16,602 bases of DNA from the NCBI GenBank assembly GCA_035551935.1, contig DASZMJ010000685.1, positions 1 through 16,602 on the forward strand, given 5' to 3'. The position numbers were made by a program, and so were the translations under genes. Positions 1 to 8,288 of this stretch are shown piece after piece. Numbering within the stretch: position 1 is the first letter of the stretch; every line of letters starts with the position of its first letter. The notes beneath the pieces were generated by a model. The model was not told the origin of the DNA, searched no databases, and saw only the letters and a list, made by a program, of their open reading frames with translations. The DNA is from DASZMJ01 sp035551935. Its GTDB lineage: Bacteria; Planctomycetota; Planctomycetia; Isosphaerales; Isosphaeraceae.

Positions 1-2457
1 CACGTCGTGGTAGCCGAACATGTTGCCGTAGAACCGGCCGGGCCTCACCAGGTTGATCCGGTTCTTGGGGGTCCAGTGCCCCTCCTGGTCGGTGACGAAG
101 AACGTGCCGTCGGGGTTGAGCAGGACGCCGTTCGGGGCGCGGAAGCCGGTGGCGAGGATGTCGGTCTTCGACCCGTCCTTGCTCACGCGCAGGAGCGTCC
201 CGTGCTGCGGCACCACGGCCTTGAGACCGTGCCGCGCGGCCTTTGCATAGTAGAAGTTGCCCGCGGCGTCGGTCTGCAAGCCCATCGCAAACTCGTGGAA
301 GTGCTCGGTGACCTGGTGGTCCGTGTTGAAGGCGCGGACGGAGTCGATCGCGCCGTCCTCATTATTATCAAAGAGCAAAGCAATCTGGTCGCGGCAAGCG
401 ACGTAGATGTACCCGTCGACGACCTTTAAGCCGAGTGGCTGGAACAGTCCCGACGCGATCCGGCGCCACTTGAGGACGCCAGACGGGTCGCGGATGCCCT
501 CGACGGTCCAGACGTCGCCATCCCAGGTGCAGACCGCGGCGGATCTGCCATCGGGCAGGAAGTCGAGCCCCGTCGGCCGCATCAGGGCATTCCAGGGATT
601 CGGGTCGGGCAGGGGCAAGACGTCCACCGCCAACGGGCCGTCATGCTTGCCGGGGATGACCTTCGTCGTGACCGTCTCCGGCCAGCGATTTGGGGAGTTC
701 CTCATCGACGTTTCGAGGTCGAAAGTCCCTGGCGATTCGTGGTTGCGAAGCGAGTCACGATCGCCGGTCGAGATCAGGACCTTGAACGTGACAGGCGTCG
801 CCGCCGCGGGGATATGGAGCAGGGTCAGACCGTCGCGTTCGACCAGTTCGAGCGAATCGGTCGTGACCCTCGAGGCCACGCCCGACGGCGCGACCTTCAT
901 CCACAGCTCGCGCGAGGACTTCCCGACGTGGATCGTCCGGGTGAAGATCGGTGCATCCTTGAGCCTTGCATCCGACTCGAGGCCGGGCATTTCCGACACG
1001 CCGGCGTCGCCGACTTCGTAGACGAGGATGAAGCGATCCGCGCCGTAGTGGCGGATCGCCCGATACCTTAGCCATTTTGCCGGCAACGGCCCGTGGCGTC
1101 GGCCGTCGCGGTCGGGCGTGCGGGGGTCGTCGAACGAGCCCGTCTCGGGGTCGGCCCAACCGGGGCCATTGGGAAGAGACGCGACGACGTGGCCGACGAC
1201 GCGGGGGTGGACCTGGTGCTCGCCGTTGAAGTGGATGCTCTTCCAGTCGATGAACCCGGAGCCCTCCCAGGCGGCAGCCATCCGCATCGTGTCGTGGTCG
1301 AACAGCATCCACGCCTTGCCCCGAGCCACGCCGCCGGGGCCGGGGTCGAGCCGGACGGCGACGCCTTTGAACGCGATGTTCGAGCCGTCGTCCCCCACCT
1401 CGATCGTCGCCGACAACGCCCGACCGTAGTCCATCGCCGCCCACGGCTCGATGCTCGCCGGCTCGGGCCCGAACCCCTTGCCCTTCGAGAGCGCGGCGAC
1501 GTAGGAACGATCTGTTTTGATATATTGAGATGGGTTGTGCTTCTGGAAGTACGCCTCGCGGATGTAGTGGATGACGTCGTACTTCTGCCTCGGCACCATC
1601 CACGACTGCGGCGCCATCTGGCCGAAGCCGCGTGTGATCGTCTGGTACATCCGGAACGGGTCGGACCCGTTCTTGAGCGTGGCCGTCGCGAACCGAGGCG
1701 CGTTCGGCAACGAGCCGGGCCGTTCCATCGTGCCGTGGCAGTTGGCGCAGACGCGAGAGTAGATCGCCTCGCCTCGCTTGTAGGAATCGTGATCCATGCG
1801 TTCGATGAGGCCGGCGTGGTCGAGGTCGTTCTCGTATTCGGGCAGGGGCACGGGCGCGGGGCGGAGGGCGCGGGCGCGGTCGGGGCCGTGCTCGGCGATC
1901 TCGACGAGGTAGCGGACGAGGTCGACGAACTCGCGACGGCTCGCGAGGGTGTTGATGAGCCCTTCGGGCATCAGCGAGGTGCTCGCGTTCTGGCGTTGGT
2001 CGATGCGGGCCTTCGGGATCGTGATCGGCTTGCCGTCCTGCGTCGGGTCGAGGAGCACGAGCGAGTCCTTGCGGTCCTCGGCGAGCAGGCCTGTGTACGC
2101 CTGGCCGTCCGCGGTGACGACGGTGACGGTCTCATATCCTTTCGTGATGACCTTCGACGGTTCGAGGACCGACTCGACGAGGGATTCGGGCGTCATGCCC
2201 CTTGTTGCGCGGGCGAGGTCGGGGCCGAGGGGCGGGGCCTTCTCGTCGCCGGCGCCGTGGCACTTGACGCAGGTCAGCTCGGGCCGGTGGAAGACGGCGG
2301 CGCCCCGGGTCGCATCGCCGTCGTCCAGGGCGGCACGGGCGAGGGCCTTCGGGCCTTCGGCCTTGAGTAGGGCGTCCAGGGTCGGGGGCCGGGCGGGTCC
2401 GTCGCCGGGGGAGAGGGCCGCGAGGAGGAGGATCGGCGAGAGTATCGTGATGAGCAC
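1..2457 (-). CDS. PVC-type dihaem cytochrome c / sorbosone dehydrogenase-like protein, partial (C-terminus beyond window)
   Basis: The frame is open from a GTG at 2457 to the window edge (819 codons), so the C-terminus is missing. A hydrophobic N-terminus (LITILSPILLLAALSPG) looks like a secretion signal. GTG is the first usable start in this frame and follows GGGGA by 9 nt. Domains in order: a cytochrome domain with CVKCH at residues 63-67, followed by a PPLGPDL segment and about 110 residues typical of the Pirellula/Verrucomicrobium-type haem-binding domain (TIGR02603, from memory); a second cytochrome c domain with CANCH at 237-241 and candidate Met ligands; a region at about 340-550 resembling the planctomycete domain I know as DUF6797 (RLDPGPGG, DHDTMRMAAAW, PETGSFDDPR); then a beta-propeller like glucose/sorbosone dehydrogenases (GLDFLPDGR, APNGVLLNPDG, RPGRFYGN). 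It is probably a periplasmic oxidoreductase passing electrons to its own haems; the substrate is unknown. It lies 94 bp downstream of the next minus-strand gene, possibly in one operon. Confidence 0.88.
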   Translation of the reverse strand, partial: MLITILSPILLLAALSPGDGPARPPTLDALLKAEGPKALARAALDDGDATRGAAVFHRPELTCVKCHGAGDEKAPPLGPDLARATRGMTPESLVESVLEPSKVITKGYETVTVVTADGQAYTGLLAEDRKDSLVLLDPTQDGKPITIPKARIDQRQNASTSLMPEGLINTLASRREFVDLVRYLVEIAEHGPDRARALRPAPVPLPEYENDLDHAGLIERMDHDSYKRGEAIYSRVCANCHGTMERPGSLPNAPRFATATLKNGSDPFRMYQTITRGFGQMAPQSWMVPRQKYDVIHYIREAYFQKHNPSQYIKTDRSYVAALSKGKGFGPEPASIEPWAAMDYGRALSATIEVGDDGSNIAFKGVAVRLDPGPGGVARGKAWMLFDHDTMRMAAAWEGSGFIDWKSIHFNGEHQVHPRVVGHVVASLPNGPGWADPETGSFDDPRTPDRDGRRHGPLPAKWLRYRAIRHYGADRFILVYEVGDAGVSEMPGLESDARLKDAPIFTRTIHVGKSSRELWMKVAPSGVASRVTTDSLELVERDGLTLLHIPAAATPVTFKVLISTGDRDSLRNHESPGTFDLETSMRNSPNRWPETVTTKVIPGKHDGPLAVDVLPLPDPNPWNALMRPTGLDFLPDGRSAAVCTWDGDVWTVEGIRDPSGVLKWRRIASGLFQPLGLKVVDGYIYVACRDQIALLFDNNEDGAIDSVRAFNTDHQVTEHFHEFAMGLQTDAAGNFYYAKAARHGLKAVVPQHGTLLRVSKDGSKTDILATGFRAPNGVLLNPDGTFFVTDQEGHWTPKNRINLVRPGRFYGNMFGYHDV

Positions 2458-2551
2458 GAGTCGGATTCCCCACGTCGTCCGGCGACGAGCGGGCCGCCGC
2501 GACGACCCTCGGGATTGTAACCCGACGGTCCGACCGCGCGAAACCCGCGGG

Positions 2552-3982
2552 CTATTTCCGGCGGAGGAGGATGGCGATGTCGTCGCGATAGACGACGTCC
2601 CAGTGCGCGGGGTCGCGCTGGAGACGGTTGGCGAGCGGTCGCCAGGGTCGGATGAAGACGAGTCGCGGCTTTTCGCGGGCGAGGAGGTCGTCCCAGGCGG
2701 GGCCGGCCTCGAGCGCGGCGAGGTATTCGAGGATCGCGTCGCGGCCGTGGAGCTCGAAGCGGTCGTCGATGAAGGTCGGGCGCCGGGGATGACAGTCGAC
2801 CGCGATCAGGCCGCCCCAATCCTGCTCGTGGAAGAGGCGGTCGCCGACCGGCTGGCGATCGAGGAGCTTCAACCCCGCCAGCGGCCATTTGCCGGGGTCG
2901 GGGCCGCCGAAGGGGACGCGGAGGGCGACACAGACGGCGAGGATCATGGTGACGAGCGCCGGGAAGGCCCACCATCGCCGTGGCGCCTCCTCGGGAGGGT
3001 CGGGCGAGAGGACGCCGTCGATCAGGGTGGCCATCGTCGGGGCCGCGGCGAAGGCGAACAACGGGGCGTGGCGGATCGAGTTGAGCGCCAGGTGCAGCCA
3101 GACGAGCGTGTGAATCAGTTCATAGCGCGACGGCCGGCCCCGGCCGAGGACCGGCAGGGCTACCAGGCCGAGGATGACACCCTCCAGGATGCGCGCCTCG
3201 GGCTTGCCGAACGGCGCGGACTGGTACTCCATGATGAGGTCCGTCACCCCCTTCGTGACCAGCAGGCCGCCGACGTGCCGGTAAAGGCCGATCCCGTACG
3301 GGTTGACCAGGGGGGCGACGCAGCATGCGGCCAGGCTCGCCGCGAACAGCTTCAGCTTGCGGCGGCGGTCGGCATCCCAGCGGCCCGAGACCGCCTCACC
3401 GATCGTGGCCGTCGCGACGATCACCGGCCCGGCGAGGAAGCCGCCGTGGACGTTCGCCCAGGCGATCATGACCAGGGGAAGCCACCGGATCGGCCCCGAT
3501 TGGCCGCGGTGCAACGCGCGGCAGGCGCCGAGGGTCCAGAGGACGAAGGCGAAGGTGAACAGGTGCGGGCGGATCAGGAAATGGATCGAGCCGATCCCCG
3601 CCGCCACGACCGCGACCACCCCGGCCGCGATCGGCGAGGCACCGTCGTGGACGAGCCCGCGGGCGAGGGTCGCGTACAGCCAGGCCAGCACGACCGCCGT
3701 GAGCGCGATCGCCCCCGACCACCCCCGGCGGTCGACGACCAGCGCGAGGATCGCGTCGAACGCCCACGACTGATCGACCCAGGGGCGACCGGCGCGGGTG
3801 TACGTCAGGGCATCGGTGCGAGGGACGTCGTGGTCGGCGAGGATCGTCCGGCCGAGCCGGAGGTGCCAGAACGTGCCGGGGTCGTTCAGGAACGACGTCC
3901 GGCCCCGGATCAGGCCGATCAAGAGGACGATGACGAAGACCAGGGGGATCGCCCCGGCCGCGACGACCCGCGAAACCTTCAT
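2552..3982 (-). CDS. Polytopic membrane protein resembling GT-C glycosyltransferases
   Basis: A 476-residue protein with about ten hydrophobic segments and a C-terminal soluble part from roughly residue 370. After the first membrane helix comes D34-PGTFWHL, then VPRTDALTYT and WVDQSW (68-73). This matches a conserved bacterial pattern I associate with GT-C type proteins (DP..WWHL..G, P..DPFSFT, W....WL), in which an acidic residue in the first periplasmic loop is catalytic. The C-terminal part (FIDDRFELHGRDAILEYL) resembles the same hypothetical family. The likely role is transfer of a lipid-linked sugar outside the membrane, but this is inference from weak pattern similarity and the donor and acceptor are unknown. 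I chose ATG 3982 over an in-frame TTG at 4003 because GGGGGAG sits 7 nt upstream of the ATG. It is transcribed divergently from the apbE-like gene. Confidence 0.82.
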   Translation of the reverse strand: MKVSRVVAAGAIPLVFVIVLLIGLIRGRTSFLNDPGTFWHLRLGRTILADHDVPRTDALTYTRAGRPWVDQSWAFDAILALVVDRRGWSGAIALTAVVLAWLYATLARGLVHDGASPIAAGVVAVVAAGIGSIHFLIRPHLFTFAFVLWTLGACRALHRGQSGPIRWLPLVMIAWANVHGGFLAGPVIVATATIGEAVSGRWDADRRRKLKLFAASLAACCVAPLVNPYGIGLYRHVGGLLVTKGVTDLIMEYQSAPFGKPEARILEGVILGLVALPVLGRGRPSRYELIHTLVWLHLALNSIRHAPLFAFAAAPTMATLIDGVLSPDPPEEAPRRWWAFPALVTMILAVCVALRVPFGGPDPGKWPLAGLKLLDRQPVGDRLFHEQDWGGLIAVDCHPRRPTFIDDRFELHGRDAILEYLAALEAGPAWDDLLAREKPRLVFIRPWRPLANRLQRDPAHWDVVYRDDIAILLRRK

Positions 3983-4032
3983 ACGCCCGCTCCCCCGGCC
4001 CAAGTGTAGGACATCGCCGCGGCGTCAGCCCC

Positions 4033-4060
4033 TTTCCACGGGCGCGGCATCGGTTATACT
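4033..4060 (+). promoter_or_regulatory. Candidate sigma-70-like promoter for the apbE gene
   Basis: TTTCCA (4033-4038) and TATACT (4055-4060) are separated by 16 bp, matching 4/6 and 5/6 of the housekeeping consensus. They lie in the 109-bp divergent gap upstream of the apbE-like gene, giving a leader of about 25-30 nt. This rests on pattern only; housekeeping promoters are poorly defined in planctomycetes. Confidence 0.35.
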
Positions 4061-4091
4061 GAATCCCTGACGACCCCGCCGAGCCTTCCCG

Positions 4092-5246
4092 TTGAAGATC
4101 GTGCGCGAAGAGGCCACTCCCGCCCCTGGCCGATGGCCCGCTTCCCGCGAGGCGTCGCCCGACGTGAAACCGCCCCGATCGCTCGTCAACCGCCGCGACC
4201 TGTTCCGCCTCCGACCGGGTTCGAGGGCGGGGTCGTTGACCGATCGCGACCGCGCGGCGGGAGGGGGCGAGGACCTGCTCCGCGTCCGGCGGTCGGCGAT
4301 GGGGTCATTCTTCGAGGTCCGCCTCGGGACAAGGGTCCCCGCCGGGCTCGACCTGGCGACGCGGGCCCTGGACGTCATCGACGCCCTCGAGGCGCAACTG
4401 ACCGTCTACCGCGACGACTCGGAGCTCAGCCTCCTGAACGCCTCGGCCCACCTCGGCCCCGTCGCCGTCGAGCCGGGCCTGTTCGATCTGCTCGCCAAAG
4501 CCCGCGACCTCCACGACGCGACCGCGGGCGCCTACGACGTGACCGCCGGCGCCCTCTCGATCGCCTGGGGCTTCTTCAAGGGACCGCGCCGCGTGCCGGA
4601 CTCGGCCACGCTCGACGACGCTCGCGCCCGGACCGGCCAGCGGCACGTGACCCTCGACCCGGAACGTCGCACCGTCTCCTTCGACCGCCCCGGGATCGTC
4701 ATCAACCTGGGCAGCATCGGCAAGGGGTACGCGATCGACCGCGCCGCGGGGGTCATCCGTGAACACTGGTGGCCGACGTCGGCCTTGATTCATGGCGGCC
4801 AATCGAGCCTCTTCGCGCTCGGCTCGCCCCCGGGCACGATCGCGGGGCACTGGGAGATCGCCTTGCGGAACCCGGTCGATCCCGAATACCCGCTCGGCAC
4901 GATCCGGCTGCGCAATCGGGGGCTCGGGACCTCGGGCACGAGCTTCCAGCGTTTCGAGGCCGACGGCCGAGTCTACGGCCACATCCTCGACCCCCGCACC
5001 GGCGCCCCCGCTCCGCCAGACGGGCCGCTCTCCGTCACCGTCCTCGCCCCCACCGCCGCCGAGTCCGACGCGCTCTCGACCGCCTTCTACCTCCTCGGCT
5101 TCGACGCCGCCTCGGCGTACGTCGCTGAACATCCCGAGGTCGGCGCGATCTTCGTCGAGGAGGCCGAATCGGGCCGTCCCCGAGTCCGCGCGGTCGGCGT
5201 CGGCGAGGAGGAGTTCCGGCCCGATCGGAGAAGCGTTGATTTTTAA
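4092..5246 (+). CDS. apbE: ApbE-family FAD:protein FMN transferase
   Basis: ApbE proteins cleave FAD in a Mg-dependent reaction and attach FMN to a Thr or Ser of target flavoproteins in the periplasm. Family hallmarks are present: MGSFFEV near the start of the domain (residue about 70), GSIGKGYAID at 207-216, the segment TSGTSFQRF followed by H297-ILDPRTG (300-304), and ESDALST at 324-330, whose acidic residue belongs to the metal site. The first ~68 residues are an Arg/Pro-rich extension containing NRRDLFRL. This looks like a twin-arginine motif but no hydrophobic segment follows, so export is unproven. The start is uncertain: TTG 4092 gives 384 residues but has no Shine-Dalgarno sequence; GTG 4101 and GTG 4164 are alternatives. 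No NqrC, RnfG or FMN-binding target gene is visible here. The stop is 47 bp before the DoxX start. Confidence 0.9.
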   Translation: MKIVREEATPAPGRWPASREASPDVKPPRSLVNRRDLFRLRPGSRAGSLTDRDRAAGGGEDLLRVRRSAMGSFFEVRLGTRVPAGLDLATRALDVIDALEAQLTVYRDDSELSLLNASAHLGPVAVEPGLFDLLAKARDLHDATAGAYDVTAGALSIAWGFFKGPRRVPDSATLDDARARTGQRHVTLDPERRTVSFDRPGIVINLGSIGKGYAIDRAAGVIREHWWPTSALIHGGQSSLFALGSPPGTIAGHWEIALRNPVDPEYPLGTIRLRNRGLGTSGTSFQRFEADGRVYGHILDPRTGAPAPPDGPLSVTVLAPTAAESDALSTAFYLLGFDAASAYVAEHPEVGAIFVEEAESGRPRVRAVGVGEEEFRPDRRSVDF

Positions 5247-5280
5247 ATAAGAAATCTGATATTTTTCATCATTTCTAGGA

Positions 5281-5296
5281 AAGGAGGTCTCCCCTG
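5281..5296 (+). promoter_or_regulatory. Strong ribosome binding site with CTG start codon
   Basis: AAGGAGG (5281-5287) is a near-perfect anti-16S match and is followed after 6 nt by CTG (5294-5296). An in-frame TAG at 5276-5278 excludes any upstream start. No ATG, GTG or TTG occurs in this frame until TTG 5519, which would delete the first membrane helix. The 47-bp leader is AT-rich, unlike its surroundings. Confidence 0.75.
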
Positions 5297-6301
5297 GCCG
5301 CACCGCGACGCTACTATCCCGGGTTCTTCGGCGCCCTCTTCATCATCCTGCTGCGGACGGCGATCGGCTGGCACTTCTTCCACGAGGGCTGGGAAAAGTT
5401 CCGGCCCTCGGCGGCGGCGCCGCAGGGGGCCGGGGCCCCGCGGGGCGAGCCGCCGGCCTTCTCGGCGGAGGGCTACCTCCGGGCGTCGGCCGGCCCGCTG
5501 GCGCCGAAGTTCCGCGCCTTGATCCCGGACGCCGACGCGCTCGACCGGCTCAACCCCGCCAAGCTCGAGCGGCGCTGGAAGGCGGAGATGGACCGGTTCG
5601 CGACGCATTACCATCTCGACGACGCCCAGCGCAAGGCCGCGGCCGACGCCCTGGCGAACTCGACCCAGAAGGTCGATGCCTGGTATCGCGACGGCGAGAA
5701 CCGGCAGAAGGTCGACAAGTACACGCACCGCGTCGAGCAGCTCCACGACTGGGAGGTCAAGCGCCCGGCGACCTCCTTCGAGATCGAGCGGCAGGCCGAG
5801 CTCAGGAAGGAACTCGACGCCGAGCGCCGCGAGCTGTCGGCGATGGTCGACGGCTGGACGCTCGCGCTGCACGACGCCTGGAAGCAGCAGGTCCGGCCCG
5901 AGCAGCAGAAGGCCGCCGGTCCCCTGCCCGACTCGATGTGGACGAGCCTCGACATGATCAACGCCCTGACGATGTACGGCCTGATGGCGATGGGCCTCTG
6001 CCTCATGTTCGGCTTCCTGACACCGCTGGCGGCGCTCGCCGCGGCCGGCTTCCTGACGACGATCTACCTGAGCATGCCCCCGTGGCCCGGCATCCCGGCG
6101 CCGACGATGGTGGAGGGGCATTACCTGATCGTCAACAAGAACCTCGTCGAGCTGCTCGCCTGCCTCGTCATCGCGAGCACACCGAACGGCCGCTGGCTGG
6201 GCCTCGACGCCCTCGTCTTCAACTGGATCGGCCGCCGCCGCGCGGCCCGACGCGCCGAGGCCGGCGACCGCGCCCCGGCCCCCGCCGGCGCCCGTGCCTG
6301 A
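5294..6301 (+). CDS. DoxX-family membrane protein with long inter-helix insertion, CTG start
   Basis: A 335-residue protein. The first membrane helix (YYPGFFGALFIILLRTAIGW, about 7-27) carries the DoxX-like HFFHEGWEKF ending. A hydrophilic, charged and probably helical stretch follows (about 36-215), longer than a whole typical DoxX protein. The remaining helices start near residue 220 with MGLCLMFGFLTPLAAL, then a YLSMPPWPG loop, EGHYLIVNKNLVELLACL and GRWLGLDAL, all classic DoxX signatures. The C-terminus is Arg/Ala-rich. DoxX proteins have been linked to quinol and sulfur or thiol redox, but the exact role of this long form is unknown. It sits 61 bp upstream of the Gfo/Idh/MocA gene, a pairing I recall from other planctomycetes, so the two may share an operon and function. 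Confidence 0.88.
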   Translation: MAAPRRYYPGFFGALFIILLRTAIGWHFFHEGWEKFRPSAAAPQGAGAPRGEPPAFSAEGYLRASAGPLAPKFRALIPDADALDRLNPAKLERRWKAEMDRFATHYHLDDAQRKAAADALANSTQKVDAWYRDGENRQKVDKYTHRVEQLHDWEVKRPATSFEIERQAELRKELDAERRELSAMVDGWTLALHDAWKQQVRPEQQKAAGPLPDSMWTSLDMINALTMYGLMAMGLCLMFGFLTPLAALAAAGFLTTIYLSMPPWPGIPAPTMVEGHYLIVNKNLVELLACLVIASTPNGRWLGLDALVFNWIGRRRAARRAEAGDRAPAPAGARA

Positions 6302-6362
6302 CCGATCGACGACCCGAGGATCGCGGACCCGAGATCCAAGACCGACCACGGAGTTCTTATCG

Positions 6363-7982
6363 ATGCCTACCCACCTGAGTCCCGAGCAGCGCGCCCTCGG
6401 CCGCGAGAACGCCAACACCACCCTCGGCGTCACCCGCCGCGACTTCCTCAAGGCCGCCGCGGTCGTCGGCGGCGGCACCGCAGCCTACTTCGGCTACGGC
6501 GCGATGGTCGAGAAGAAGCCCGTCCGCGCCGCGATCGTCGGCACCGGCGACGAGGGCTGCCAGGCGATGATCCGGTATCACAACCGCGATTACGTCGACT
6601 ACATCGGCCGCTGCGACATCCGCCCCTCGCAGCGCAAGCGCGCCCTGCTCGAGTTCACCAACCACGTCCAGTACGGCGAGCGCGACGCCAAGAAGATCAA
6701 GGAATATGAGGACATCGACGCGCTGCTCAAGGACGACGACGTCGAGCTGGTCGTCATCGCGCTGCCCCTTTTCCTGCACGCGCCGATCGCGATCCAGGCG
6801 CTGGAGGCGGGCAAGCACGTCTTCTGCGAGAAGTTGATGGCGCACAACATCACCGACTGCAAGAAGATGGTCCGCGCCGCGCGGAAGGCGAACAAGCTGC
6901 TGGCCATCGGCCACCAGCGGCACTACTCGGTCCTCTACGACAACGCGAACTTCCTCGTCCAGAACGGCCACCTCGGCGAGATCCGCCACATCCGCGCCCT
7001 CTGGCACCGCAACAACGCCCAGCCGGTCATCGCCAAGAAGGACGGCAAGCTGCTGTACAACCCCGACGGCACGCCGATCTACGCGAAGGACGACAAGGGC
7101 CTCGTCAAGTACTTCGACAGCTGGAAGCGCGACCTCCCGCTCGACGACAAGGACGTCCCGTTCGCCAAGTACGACTACGACAGCCTCGACCAGCTCATCC
7201 GCTGGCGGCTCTACAAGAAGACCGGCGCCGGCCTGATGGCCGAGCTGGGGAGCCACCAGCTCGACGCCTGCTCGATCTTCCTCGGCAAGAAGCACCCGAT
7301 CGCCGTCACCGGCGTCGGCGGCACGATCTTCTACGAGGACGGCCGCGAGGTCGACGACCACGTCTTCTGCACCTACGAGTTCCCCGGCCTCCACGACAAG
7401 GACCGCGTCGTCGTCACCTACTCGTCGATCTCGACCAACGCCTTCGAGAAGTACGGCGAGACGGTCATGGGCTCGAAGGGCACCCTGATCGTCGAGGAGG
7501 AGCACGACCTGTTGCTCTTCCGCGAGCCGGACCGCAACAACCCCAAGGCCGGCGGCGCGGCATTGACGACGGCGGTGGTCGAGAAGGCCGGGGCCGCCGG
7601 CGGCAAGCCGACGCTCGAGACTAGCCCCAGCGCCGCCGGCCCCTCGGCCGCGTCGGCGATCGGCGGCCTGGCCACCGCCGACCCCTCGCGCGGCTACCGC
7701 GAGGAGCTCGAGCACTTCGCCTACTGCATCCGCCACGGCGACCCGTCGAACTACCACAAGTATGCCGACCTCCCGCGCGAGGAGTTCGAGGCCAGCGAGG
7801 AGGCCAAGCGTTTGACCCCCCGCTGCCGCGGCGAGGTCGCGCTGGCCGACGCCGTCATCGCGTTGACGAGCAACCTCTCGATGGGCCACCAGCAGCGCAT
7901 CGAGTTCAAGCCCGAGTGGTTCGACTACACCAAGGACGACGCCCCCGACAGCTCTCCCGGCGACCTCGCCCGGCGGGCCTGA
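6363..7982 (+). CDS. Tat-exported Gfo/Idh/MocA-family oxidoreductase
   Basis: A 539-residue protein. A twin-arginine signal is clear: TRRDFLK at 24-30, then a hydrophobic stretch to about 46. The Rossmann fold follows with RAAIVGTGDEG (GTGDEG at 60-65), ALPLFLHAPIAIQALEAGKH and CEKLMA, where the usual E-K-P is E156-K-L. The C-terminal substrate domain has the AELGSHQLDA motif with H298 as the likely catalytic base. A low-complexity Ala/Gly/Ser insertion lies at about 400-440. The cofactor is probably NAD(P) bound before Tat export, as in glucose-fructose oxidoreductase; the substrate, perhaps a sugar, is unknown. I chose ATG 6363 (GGAG 9 nt upstream) because the longer frame to 6294 would overlap the DoxX gene. 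The last 28 codons and stop are duplicated about 1.4 kb downstream. Confidence 0.92.
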   Translation: MPTHLSPEQRALGRENANTTLGVTRRDFLKAAAVVGGGTAAYFGYGAMVEKKPVRAAIVGTGDEGCQAMIRYHNRDYVDYIGRCDIRPSQRKRALLEFTNHVQYGERDAKKIKEYEDIDALLKDDDVELVVIALPLFLHAPIAIQALEAGKHVFCEKLMAHNITDCKKMVRAARKANKLLAIGHQRHYSVLYDNANFLVQNGHLGEIRHIRALWHRNNAQPVIAKKDGKLLYNPDGTPIYAKDDKGLVKYFDSWKRDLPLDDKDVPFAKYDYDSLDQLIRWRLYKKTGAGLMAELGSHQLDACSIFLGKKHPIAVTGVGGTIFYEDGREVDDHVFCTYEFPGLHDKDRVVVTYSSISTNAFEKYGETVMGSKGTLIVEEEHDLLLFREPDRNNPKAGGAALTTAVVEKAGAAGGKPTLETSPSAAGPSAASAIGGLATADPSRGYREELEHFAYCIRHGDPSNYHKYADLPREEFEASEEAKRLTPRCRGEVALADAVIALTSNLSMGHQQRIEFKPEWFDYTKDDAPDSSPGDLARRA

Positions 7983-7983
7983 G
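7899..7983 (+). repeat. Left copy of 85-bp direct repeat (3' end of the Gfo/Idh gene)
   Basis: It runs from ATCGAGTTCAAG through the stop codon and matches 9327-9411 with three differences by eye. This copy is in frame and completes the oxidoreductase gene. Confidence 0.9.
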
Positions 7984-8055
7984 AGCAAAGGAGGGCTGAT
8001 CGATGTCGCGGACGGGGATCTCGATTGATTCCCCTGAGCCCCACGTTGGGCCAAT

Positions 8056-8070
8056 CTGGGACGTTCCCAG
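8056..8070 (+). terminator. Small hairpin after the Gfo/Idh gene, possible terminator
   Basis: CTGGGA, loop CGT, TCCCAG forms a 6-bp perfect stem 74 nt after the oxidoreductase stop and 30 nt before the next start. No T-tract follows, so termination is only a possibility. Confidence 0.25.
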
Positions 8071-8276
8071 AAGCCATAGCATCGACGAGGAGTCTTTCGA
8101 TGAGAACGATCCTTACCGCCTCGTTCGCCCTGGTAGTACTTGTCGCGGGATCCGGCGTCTCGCGGGCCCAGTACCGACTGTACTACATCACAGACCCGAC
8201 CGAGGGCGATATCATCGAGGGCGGGGCGAACTGCCCGATCACCGCATACACCAACGACTCCAACTGCGCCTCCCTC

Positions 8277-8288
8277 GACTTCTACATC
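8277..8288 (+). repeat. Left 12-bp target site duplication
   Basis: GACTTCTACATC directly abuts the left end of the element and is identical to 8410-8421. It encodes DFYI of the interrupted gene. Confidence 0.88.

Noticed and set aside
1949..4009. 686-codon plus-strand open frame opposite the dehydrogenase and GT-C-like genes
   Set aside because: Its product is Arg/Asp/Gly-rich low-complexity sequence typical of the antisense of GC-rich genes, with no domain or ribosome binding site. The minus strand encodes clear proteins.
4176..4215. Twin-arginine signal in the ApbE N-terminus
   Set aside because: NRRDLFRL resembles the motif but the following residues are polar and Gly/Arg-rich, with no hydrophobic core.
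5247..5293. AT-rich terminator or promoter before the DoxX gene
   Set aside because: GAAAT...ATTTC pairing is weak and broken, and no clear -35/-10 pair is found. It is more likely just an unstructured leader.
4305..5303. 332-codon minus-strand frame opposite apbE
   Set aside because: Shadow composition with no motifs; the plus strand is a clear ApbE protein.
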